64,000 nucleotides of DNA, from positions 1 through 64,000 of the forward strand of contig DWYY01000045.1 of NCBI GenBank assembly GCA_019118445.1, read 5' to 3'. This stretch comes from Candidatus Eisenbergiella merdipullorum. Its GTDB lineage: Bacteria; Bacillota; Clostridia; Lachnospirales; Lachnospiraceae. Positions 18,331 to 26,465 of the stretch are shown here, piece by piece (positions within the stretch are counted from its first letter, which is position 1; each line of letters opens with the position of its first letter). Below the pieces are notes generated by a model, which ran no database searches, was not told the DNA's origin, and saw nothing but the letters and a program-made list of their open reading frames with translations. The translations under genes and the position numbers were made by a program.

Positions 18331-19131
18331 TCAGGCTTTGTCAGCTTTATTATTTTTCTTTCCCAGGAAAGCGGAAATGATCAGCACAGCCGCTCCCAGC
18401 AGCGCTCCCGCAGCCCAGAGCATCACGTTCGACTCATCTCCCGTCTGCGGACCCGTTCCCGTCTGGGATGCGGGCGGAAGGACAACCTGAGCCGGCGGCG
18501 CAGGCACAGCAGGCGTCACCACAGTCTGAACCACGGTCGGGGTGGAGTCGCCGGAGCCGCCTCCGTTTCCTCCGTCGTCAGAAGGATTGGAAGGATTGGC
18601 GGGACGGGAGTAGTGGTTTTGGAAAAGGAACTGTTCCGCCTTCTCTGTACTGTCACTGCGATAGCCGAAGATCATTGCCTTCAGCCCGTCGTTTCCGTCA
18701 TTTACAATCCACACGCCGACATTATAAACTGTCGTATCATATGTAAAATTATTTCTGGGTTCTGCTTCCTGATGAATGGTATAATGGTACTCACCTGGAG
18801 CGTTGTAATAAATTCCCTGAAAATCAGCCGTTTCACCGGCTTTCACCGTGATTTCCTTTACCAGCTTTTCCGTTCCATCCTCATCTGTTACCATAACAGA
18901 GCCATCCGGCATTGGCATGCCTGCCTCTGCTGTCAGAATTACCCTGTATTCATTCCCTTCCGGAATTCCACTGCCGCTTTCCTTTACTGTTGCGCACAGC
19001 TCACCTTTTCCCAGAGTATAATTGTAATCCGCCGCCTGTGCTGTCACAGGCATAACCAATGTCACTCCAAGCAGCGTAAGGAGCAGCAGTTTCCGGATCT
19101 GCCCCAGCTTTTTTTTCATGCTTTTATGCAC
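18331..19131 (-). CDS. Spy0128/FctB-like minor pilin with sortase-signal-like C-terminus
   Basis: Signal peptide; GEYHYTIHQEAEP and FLFQNHY pilin-fold motifs; C-terminal GPQTGD, hydrophobic stretch and KKNNK tail. Confidence 0.75.
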   Translation of the reverse strand: MHKSMKKKLGQIRKLLLLTLLGVTLVMPVTAQAADYNYTLGKGELCATVKESGSGIPEGNEYRVILTAEAGMPMPDGSVMVTDEDGTEKLVKEITVKAGETADFQGIYYNAPGEYHYTIHQEAEPRNNFTYDTTVYNVGVWIVNDGNDGLKAMIFGYRSDSTEKAEQFLFQNHYSRPANPSNPSDDGGNGGGSGDSTPTVVQTVVTPAVPAPPAQVVLPPASQTGTGPQTGDESNVMLWAAGALLGAAVLIISAFLGKKNNKADKA

Positions 19132-19888
19132 CTCCTTCTTGTGCCGTTACCGGTTTCAGCCGCCCATATATCACGACACGGCCGTTCGTTTCCGCTTCGG
19201 CACAGGTTGACAGGCCGATGATCTGATCCTCCGGCTCCGCTCCGATCTCACGGTACTGGACTGCGTTTTCACGGATATATTCCAGAAGGCTTTCCACATT
19301 TCCTTCCTCCTGGGCCGTCGGATTGAACACCCTGCTGTCATAGGCATCGACTTTCAGACAGGCAAATAGCTCAATGCTCCATGTGCCGCCCGGCGCATAC
19401 AGCGTCCCAGTCGTATGCGCGTCAAAAAATGTTTTGTCTGTAAACTCCACAATATCCCCGAACATCCCGCCGTTTTCCATGTGATGGCCGTACAGCAGGA
19501 CATAACTGTCCGAAAAATCTGGACTGTTGGCGCTGTCCAGGAAAATGGAACCGGACAGGGCAAATTCACCATATACATCCTTATTGATGTATTCCATGTT
19601 CGTCTCACCCTGTACCACGGGATAATCGATATGAGTATCGTCTATGGTCACCCATCCCCGCACATCTTCGTTGAGGGCCTGCAACTCCGAAAGGGTCGGA
19701 TTATCCGTCTCCCCGGCTGAAGCAGGCTTGAACTGCAGAAGATCGTTCGAGACAAAAGCGCCCCGGTAAATCATAGCTGTATCCCAGAGGGAATAGCTGC
19801 CGTAAAGAAACATGATTACGATCAGAAGCACCACAATGCCGTTCAGTATTCTGTTTCCGATTCTGGCGCATCTGGCTGCCGTTTCCAT
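19124..19888 (-). CDS. Class B sortase
   Basis: N-terminal TM; DYPVVQGETNMEYI, LLYGHHM catalytic His, GLSTCAEAETNGRVVIYGRL catalytic Cys/Arg. Confidence 0.9.
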   Translation of the reverse strand: METAARCARIGNRILNGIVVLLIVIMFLYGSYSLWDTAMIYRGAFVSNDLLQFKPASAGETDNPTLSELQALNEDVRGWVTIDDTHIDYPVVQGETNMEYINKDVYGEFALSGSIFLDSANSPDFSDSYVLLYGHHMENGGMFGDIVEFTDKTFFDAHTTGTLYAPGGTWSIELFACLKVDAYDSRVFNPTAQEEGNVESLLEYIRENAVQYREIGAEPEDQIIGLSTCAEAETNGRVVIYGRLKPVTAQEGGA

Positions 19889-20014
19889 GTATGGGTGTCC
19901 TTTCTTCCTTGCCGCTGTAAATTTGCGCTTATGCTGCCCGACCCTTTGTGCAGCCGGACAGCAACGGCTGATAATTCGTTTATGGATTCAGGGATATAAT
20001 TTCCGTTTTACCCT

Positions 20015-21100
20015 TTAAAAGTTATTTTTTCTTCTACGCAGGAACAAGAATGCAAGACCACCTGCCAGAACTACCATCAGGATGTAGGGGGCAATGTTCA
20101 TAACAATACCTGTTTCAGGAACGCCATTTGTATTTGTATTTATGAAATTCACAACAGGTACCGTACTGGCTTTGGCATCTTCCAATTTCTTCTTTTCTTC
20201 GCCATTCACTGTCGTAGTATAATTGGAATCTTCTGTAGTTTCAGTAACTGTATACGTATCCTCTGCCGAAAGACCATAGACCACAGCGCTATCTCCATCG
20301 GCAAGTACAAATCCCTGAGATATTCCATCAGTAAGAGTATACGAAGTTGTATGCGTTCCACCCTTTTTATTGGTCACCACCATATAGTAATTTTCCGTAG
20401 CGTTTTCATCATTGTCTGAAACAGCTATTGTAAACTCAAATTCCCTGTTCAAGTCACCCATCTTACCTGTAACCTCTTTTGTTATCCTAAGTGACTCTTT
20501 TCCATCCTCAGATCCTTCGGTAATATACTTATTGGTAAATCCATCGCTCTTTGCGCTGCCATTCCACATCTCATATCCGGCAATCTGAAGATCTCCAGTA
20601 GGATTCCCATCCTCGTCCATAACGTTTTCCACATATACGTACAGATCTCTTGATACTCCGTCATAGGTCATTCCATCATAAGTTCCCGAGGCCTCTGCAA
20701 CTATATAATGATAAATACCTGCCTGATCAAATTTATCCGCATTAAAACTGAATCCCTCATTAGAAGTCATTACCACCTTGTTTTTTGCTAATATGTCCTC
20801 ATCAGTTGAAGGTTCAAAATCAATGGTAACTGTACCGCCATTTAAAATAGCATCGCTGATTCCTTTTTCTCCCTTTGCATCCTTATCCCCCTTTGTAACT
20901 GTAAAGGTAAAGGACGTATCTGGAGTAGGAACATTTATTCCCTTTTCAAGCGTTTTCTTAACAAGGACATTGTTTCCTTTTCCTGCACCAATATCTCCAT
21001 CTTCTGCAAATGCCGTCATTCCAAACATGGAGACCATCATTGTTCCTGCCATCAGTGCTGCCGCTATACGGCGGAAATATTTGTTGTGTTTCAGACTCAT
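20015..21100 (-). CDS. Spy0128/FctA-like major pilin
   Basis: Start taken at MSLKHNKYFRRI; signal peptide; YHYIVAEASG, FTNKY, VTGKMGDLNREFEFTI; C-terminal VPETG, TM and RRRKNNF. Confidence 0.88.
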   Translation of the reverse strand: MSLKHNKYFRRIAAALMAGTMMVSMFGMTAFAEDGDIGAGKGNNVLVKKTLEKGINVPTPDTSFTFTVTKGDKDAKGEKGISDAILNGGTVTIDFEPSTDEDILAKNKVVMTSNEGFSFNADKFDQAGIYHYIVAEASGTYDGMTYDGVSRDLYVYVENVMDEDGNPTGDLQIAGYEMWNGSAKSDGFTNKYITEGSEDGKESLRITKEVTGKMGDLNREFEFTIAVSDNDENATENYYMVVTNKKGGTHTTSYTLTDGISQGFVLADGDSAVVYGLSAEDTYTVTETTEDSNYTTTVNGEEKKKLEDAKASTVPVVNFINTNTNGVPETGIVMNIAPYILMVVLAGGLAFLFLRRRKNNF

Positions 21101-21253
21101 AACATTCTTCCTCTCTTTTTCCTGATTTTTTGTTTCTATGTTGGCGGCTTTTGCCGCCTCTATCACAAAGCAAGCCTTCAGGAGTTGCATGAAACGACTT
21201 TTCCCCCGCTGCTCTGTAATATACATGTTAATTGTTCCGGCTTATTTGCCTGT

Positions 21254-21850
21254 TCACAGTTCCGAACGTCGGATGACAGTGATCACCTTTCCTTTAATCT
21301 CCTTTTTCCCCACTGGACCAAAATACCGGCTGTCCCTTGCTCCTTCTCGGTAATCGCAAAGAACGAATACCTGTCCTTCTTCCAGCGTCAACGGATAAAT
21401 CACTTTGCTTTCATATCGGGGAGTACTGTAATAGATATCGCTTTCCGCCACATAACTGCCATTGATCATCAGTCTGGCATCTTCCGTTACCTCAACCGTA
21501 TCTCCGCCCACTGCTACGACACGCCCTGTGTATTGTCTGCCTTCTTTTTCAAATATAATGACATCATCTGCCCGGAGCGTATCTTCCAGCCGATAAAACA
21601 GCATCAGATCTCCTGCACTGATACGGGGTGACATATCGTCATTTCTCATAACGGCAAGACCAAATACCATGCCAAACAGGAGCCACAGCAAAACCACCAG
21701 AAACACAAGTCTCGTAAAAAAGGAGCTGACATCTTCCTGATTTGCGATGCTGCGCCGCCTTATCAGAATCACTTCTTCCGGCGTCTGGATGGCGGGCGGG
21801 CCTTTTCGGCCACCCTGCCTGTGTCCTTTTTTCTTACTCTTCTGTTTCAT
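21254..21850 (-). CDS. Signal peptidase I-like protein (SipA-like, predicted protease-dead)
   Basis: S26 family pattern NDDMSPRISAGDLMLF ... YTGRVVAVGGDTVEV ... YFGPVGKKEIKGKV; start taken at MKQKSKKKGHRQ. Confidence 0.82.
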   Translation of the reverse strand: MKQKSKKKGHRQGGRKGPPAIQTPEEVILIRRRSIANQEDVSSFFTRLVFLVVLLWLLFGMVFGLAVMRNDDMSPRISAGDLMLFYRLEDTLRADDVIIFEKEGRQYTGRVVAVGGDTVEVTEDARLMINGSYVAESDIYYSTPRYESKVIYPLTLEEGQVFVLCDYREGARDSRYFGPVGKKEIKGKVITVIRRSEL

Positions 21851-22085
21851 CACCGGCCTCCCCCGCTTCATCGAGCTGGCTTTCCAGCCGGTCAATCATG
21901 TCATCACGCTCATCGAGCAGTGCCTGAAAATATGTTTCCTGTGTCTCAAAAGCCGCTCTGTAATCTGCCTGCAGCAGTTCAATCTGTTTCCAGACATCGG
22001 CTTCATCCACACCGCCGATCAGTTTTTTTCGGAAATGCAGCTTTGTTAGCTGTCCCGCGATTTCTTCCATGCTCTTTGCTGCCAT
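21834..22085 (-). CDS. 83-aa hypothetical coiled-coil protein in the pilus operon
   Basis: ORF with FRKKLIGGVDEADVWKQIELLQADYRAAF; overlaps the next gene's start by 17 bp. Confidence 0.65.
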   Translation of the reverse strand: MAAKSMEEIAGQLTKLHFRKKLIGGVDEADVWKQIELLQADYRAAFETQETYFQALLDERDDMIDRLESQLDEAGEAGDETEE

Positions 22086-22139
22086 TGCTCATCCTTTTCT
22101 TTTATCTGAATTTTCAGCCATATGGTCAATCTTTTCAGA

Positions 22140-25100
22140 TCAGCGGAAACGGTTTCTGCGGGATGCTCTGTTTCTTACCATCAATGTAAATCCAAATGTC
22201 GCAGCAACAGAGAACAACATCATCATGAAGGTTGCTCCGGTATTGTCTGTGATGCCTGTATCAGGTACCTCATCCGTTTTGTCATTGCGGAAGGTAACGG
22301 TTATATCCTCCTCGCCTACTGTTATGTCGAAAGAATTTCCCTGCTTTTCACCTTCTCCATTGTCAACATAGGTGGTATATCCGTCTGCAGATTCTTCTGT
22401 AATGACCAGATACTGGCCTGCTTCCAGATTATCAATTTCATAACTTTCATCATCCGACAATGTAAAATGAACTGCTTCTCCTGTCGGGCTTCCATCTTTC
22501 CGGTCATAAATCTGGTAGCTGAAGCTGAAGACCTGATCCAGTTCACCCATATTTCCGGTTACCTGCTTTGTTACGGTAACCTTTACAGCCTTAACCCACT
22601 GCGCATAGAGAACATTATTTTTCGGATTTATCGTATCCACCTGGATGATATCTCTAGGCTGGAGAAGTTTTCCCTTACCGTCAGCATCTGTAGTCCAGCC
22701 AGCGAATGTATATCCTTCTCTATGGATATTTTGTGGTTTGATCTCATATTGCTCGTTTGGAGTTGCGATATCTTCCGTTATTGCCTCATTTCCATCTTCG
22801 TCAGTTCCACCGTTAAAATTATAGGTAAGTGACGTTTCGCGAACAGGAGCCCATTTTGCTGTCAGGGTCACATTTTCTGCAGGCATGGTATACCAGTCGC
22901 CCGGATAATACTCGTTTCCGTCTTCATCCACCCAGCAGACAAAACCATAGTATTCCGCTGGTGGAGTCCAGCTTTCAGGAACAGTCAAGAGCTTCGCGCT
23001 GGCACCTTCTGCATACCTTTCCAAATCAGATACTGATTCACCATTTCCATCTCCTGGAATATAAGTCAATGTGTATTGTGCATCACTGATCCATTGAGCG
23101 AAAAGTGTCATATTTTCCACAACCTGGGTGCTGAAATTGAAAGGTGTTCCATCCGATCTTCTCCATCCTGCAAAAGTATATCCCTCACGTTTCGGATCCT
23201 CAGGTTTCTGAACAGTTCCATTTTTCTCTATTACCTGAGCATCATATTGTGCAGAATCCTCCTGTTCTCCGAGGCTCGCTCCGTTCAGATCAAAAGTAAC
23301 TGTATAGGATACCGGCACCCATTTGGCATATAAAGGGAAATTTCCGGCCGGCATAGTTTTTCCGGCAAATTCATAGGCATCTCCCTCTAATAGCTCATTG
23401 GTATACCATCCTGCGAAGGTGTAATCTTCTTTTCCTGCAGGAGCAGTCGGTGTATATCCAGCCTTACTAATATCAGCTTCATAGAGGAATGTCTTTTCTT
23501 CGTCCACCTCTCCTTCGTTAATAAACTGAATGGTATATTCATTTCTGTCATAGTAGAATTTCCATCCATATGTATTCCGCATGCCCTGAAAGGCTTTTGC
23601 CTGTGAACCTACATCTGCACTGCTATCCCAATTAACAGTAAATCCTTTGATACTATAGTAGTCATTTTCAGTTGTAGTCCACCCTGTATTGTCACTCTTA
23701 AATTCATCCGTATGATCTAGATTGTATCTTCCATCCAATCCTTCCAGATAAAATTCTGTCCGGATTGTATATTTACCCTGTTGATCTACATAGTAAAACT
23801 CATCTCCGTTTATGGGCATTTCTCCTATGCCAGACTGATATATTCTATTCCCCCCATTGGATTCACCTGTCCACCATTGGCTGGAATAGCTGGTACTCAA
23901 ATCAGTTCTTCGGCTGGGCCATAGATTGCTGATATCCTGTCCATATTTTGCAGTAATTGCCAGCTCTGTGATCTCATCGCGCCCTCCTGCTTCTACATAA
24001 ATATAGGAACCATTTCCCTGACCAACATATTCATAACGTCCCCAAATGATGCCTACATAGTTATAATCACCATTTCCCAAACCGACATACTGATATCCGG
24101 CTTCTGCATATTCTTGATAGAATTTTACTTCATAGATGTTACGATCATAATAAACATGTACAACTGTTGTTCCATCATTTTTTATCCGTTGTTGCACAAT
24201 CTGTCTACCTTCATCAGTACTTAATGAAAAGCCTGCATATTTGTCACTTTCAGCAGTGACATTGGTCATGGTTCCCACTGTTCCCTGTCTGATTTCACTA
24301 TCCGCTAGGGAATATCCTTCATCATCCGCATTTTCCTGCCAATAGATAATCCGGTAATTTACTTCTCCCGGAATCCACTTAGCATACAGAGTTATACTTT
24401 CCTGCAGCGTACTTCCAAATTCAAATCTATTCTCACAGGAGCTGTCCGTAAACCAACCGGAAAATTCATATCCTGTATATGTCGGTGCGTCAGGTTCTAC
24501 TGTTTTTTCTCCGGTCCGTACATAAACCGGATCTACAACCGAACCTCCCTGAGAGTCAAAAGTCATCCAATGTACATCAACAATTACCGGATATAAAACA
24601 AGATCACTTCCATCCTGCGGAATTGTTATTTCTTCATCCGGCTTTTCTGCATTTCGTTCCACAGACCAGCCTAAAAAGGCCTTGTTATCTTCTGTCGCAA
24701 GCTGTATCTTTTCCGTTTCAACCACTGCGCCAATCTGATCATATCTCTGTGTGGCAAGAATTTTACTTGTCTCATCATTTCCTGCCTTATAAAAAACGTA
24801 ATATACCTTTTCCGTATATCTGGCATACAGATTGGTCGTCCTATTCCCTTCTAACGCTCCTTCTTCTTGGCCGAAGTTCGTAAACTCAGAATCATCTTCA
24901 CCAAACCATCCTTCAAAGATATACCCGTTTCTTTCCGGTGTTTCAGGTACATTCAAAGTCTCCCCGGCAGAAAGGATCTGCTTATTCCATTCTTCCTGTT
25001 CCCCATCTCCATTTGCGTCTGCATAGAACACATATGTATGCGTAAAGTGCTCATCCTCGTCGCCTGGCGTAGTTACCACATAAACGGAAAAACTGTTCGC

Positions 25101-26012
25101 ATCAAATACCACCGCGTTATTTTCGGTCTGTACGGAAGATACCTCTTCCGGTGATGCGCTTTCGTTTTCCATGTGATAAACAGATACTTCTTCGCTTTGC
25201 TGCAGAGCTTCGCGCACTGCTGTGTTCTCAATCTTTACCTGAATCGCGCCATCCCGCGGCTGATATACCTCACCTTCCGGATCAAAGATCGTAATATCAT
25301 ATGCTGCCAGCACGACTTCATCATCAATCTGGACGTTCACCGGATAGGCTTTTACTTTTGCCCCCTCCGGCATAACTCCTTTCAACGTAATCGTAGTCCC
25401 TGAGGCATTTCTTGAATAAGAAGAATTCTCAAAGACCTCTGCAGCCAGAGTCTGTTTCTTCAGAACCATCTCTGCTTTGGTTTCTCCCAAAGTAGTCTCT
25501 TCCGTCAAAGTCTCCGTCTCCATTTCGGTAGTCTCCTCCGTCAGAGTTTCGGTCTCCTCCTCCGTCGTTTCTTCCGTTGCATCCTCAGTTGTTTCCTCGC
25601 TCTCAGAAGCAGTCTCGGTCGTACCTTCTGTCGTGCTTTCGGTCTCCGTACTGCTTTCTGTCGGTGCAGAACTGCTTTCCAGCACAGAACTTTCCGCAGT
25701 ACTGCTCTCTGTGGATGAAGGCTCCTGCTTGTCCGTCTCACCAGATCCACCGTTCTCTCCGCTGCCGCCGTTTCCGGTCTGCCCTTCCGGCTCGGCAGGC
25801 TGTTCTTCGCTGACCGGTTCACTTGGCGCTTCATTGTTCTGGTCCGAAACTGCCGATCCCGCGCTCTGCGTTGCAGGCTGAGACTGTGTTTCCACAGCAG
25901 TCTCCTGCGCAGTACTCTCCGCCAGCACGGTCAGCCTTCCGGTTCCTGCTGCCGACATCACCAGAGCAAACGCCAATAGGAACGCCATGATTTTTCTTAC
26001 TCTTCTCCGCAT
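22140..26012 (-). CDS. Large sortase-anchored surface adhesin with InlB_B (Listeria-Bacteroides) repeats
   Basis: Signal peptide; Ser/Thr/Glu-rich stalk; multiple Y.FAGW...LYAKW repeats; C-terminal VTGNMGELDQVFSFSY pilin-like domain and VPDTG anchor. Confidence 0.9.
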   Translation of the reverse strand: MRRRVRKIMAFLLAFALVMSAAGTGRLTVLAESTAQETAVETQSQPATQSAGSAVSDQNNEAPSEPVSEEQPAEPEGQTGNGGSGENGGSGETDKQEPSSTESSTAESSVLESSSAPTESSTETESTTEGTTETASESEETTEDATEETTEEETETLTEETTEMETETLTEETTLGETKAEMVLKKQTLAAEVFENSSYSRNASGTTITLKGVMPEGAKVKAYPVNVQIDDEVVLAAYDITIFDPEGEVYQPRDGAIQVKIENTAVREALQQSEEVSVYHMENESASPEEVSSVQTENNAVVFDANSFSVYVVTTPGDEDEHFTHTYVFYADANGDGEQEEWNKQILSAGETLNVPETPERNGYIFEGWFGEDDSEFTNFGQEEGALEGNRTTNLYARYTEKVYYVFYKAGNDETSKILATQRYDQIGAVVETEKIQLATEDNKAFLGWSVERNAEKPDEEITIPQDGSDLVLYPVIVDVHWMTFDSQGGSVVDPVYVRTGEKTVEPDAPTYTGYEFSGWFTDSSCENRFEFGSTLQESITLYAKWIPGEVNYRIIYWQENADDEGYSLADSEIRQGTVGTMTNVTAESDKYAGFSLSTDEGRQIVQQRIKNDGTTVVHVYYDRNIYEVKFYQEYAEAGYQYVGLGNGDYNYVGIIWGRYEYVGQGNGSYIYVEAGGRDEITELAITAKYGQDISNLWPSRRTDLSTSYSSQWWTGESNGGNRIYQSGIGEMPINGDEFYYVDQQGKYTIRTEFYLEGLDGRYNLDHTDEFKSDNTGWTTTENDYYSIKGFTVNWDSSADVGSQAKAFQGMRNTYGWKFYYDRNEYTIQFINEGEVDEEKTFLYEADISKAGYTPTAPAGKEDYTFAGWYTNELLEGDAYEFAGKTMPAGNFPLYAKWVPVSYTVTFDLNGASLGEQEDSAQYDAQVIEKNGTVQKPEDPKREGYTFAGWRRSDGTPFNFSTQVVENMTLFAQWISDAQYTLTYIPGDGNGESVSDLERYAEGASAKLLTVPESWTPPAEYYGFVCWVDEDGNEYYPGDWYTMPAENVTLTAKWAPVRETSLTYNFNGGTDEDGNEAITEDIATPNEQYEIKPQNIHREGYTFAGWTTDADGKGKLLQPRDIIQVDTINPKNNVLYAQWVKAVKVTVTKQVTGNMGELDQVFSFSYQIYDRKDGSPTGEAVHFTLSDDESYEIDNLEAGQYLVITEESADGYTTYVDNGEGEKQGNSFDITVGEEDITVTFRNDKTDEVPDTGITDNTGATFMMMLFSVAATFGFTLMVRNRASRRNRFR

Positions 26013-26076
26013 TTTCCCTACTCCATTCCTCTCTGTTTACGTTTCCTTTTCCGTCCGTTCCCTGCACAGGCCGTCT

Positions 26077-26100
26077 ACCTCATAATGTTTATTATGCGGT
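26077..26100. repeat. Left inverted repeat of putative invertible promoter (IRL)
   Basis: ACCTCATAATGTTTATTATGCGGT; 23/24 identical to the reverse complement of 26442-26465. Confidence 0.95.
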
Positions 26101-26187
26101 CCGGCCGCTCCCTGAAAGCTATCAGACAGAGAGGCTGCAGGCACTTTTCTTTTCGTCAGACGCTCCTATGGAAGCATTCTGACGTAA

Positions 26188-26269
26188 AACCGAAAATTCT
26201 GCGCATAATAAAAAAGACCACGGGCGGCCATTCCCGATGGTCTTGTTGTCATGCGCAGAATTTTCGGTT
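26188..26269. repeat. 19-bp perfect inverted repeat inside the invertible segment
   Basis: AACCGAAAATTCTGCGCAT (26188-26206) and ATGCGCAGAATTTTCGGTT (26251-26269). Confidence 0.95.
26205..26244 (-). terminator. Intrinsic terminator reading toward the pilus operon in current orientation
   Basis: Minus strand AAGACCATCGGGAATGGCCGCCCGTGGTCTTTTTTATTA. Confidence 0.8.
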
Positions 26270-26379
26270 GTTTTCCATCGCTTCCCTTTTCAGAATACTT
26301 TTTTCTGCTTTTTGAGCTGTTTTTTCATTTTCCCGTATAATTTCTGCGGATCTGGAGCCATTTTTGGCCCGGAGAGAGA

Positions 26380-26408
26380 TTGACATTTGCCTGCAGTGCG
26401 AGTATAAT
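26380..26408 (+). promoter_or_regulatory. Perfect consensus sigma-A promoter
   Basis: TTGACA (26380-26385), 17-bp spacer, TATAAT (26403-26408). Confidence 0.9.
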
Positions 26409-26441
26409 TTTTTCAAGTTCAGCGATATGTACTTTCCGGTT

Positions 26442-26465
26442 ACCGCATAATAAACATTATGCGGT
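26442..26465. repeat. Right inverted repeat of putative invertible promoter (IRR)
   Basis: ACCGCATAATAAACATTATGCGGT; itself a perfect 10-bp palindrome around AAAC. Confidence 0.95.

Larger units (their letters stand above)
26101..26441. promoter_or_regulatory. Putative invertible promoter segment controlling the pilus operon
   Basis: 341 bp between inverted repeats, next to a tyrosine recombinase, with a consensus promoter and a terminator inside. Confidence 0.85.
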
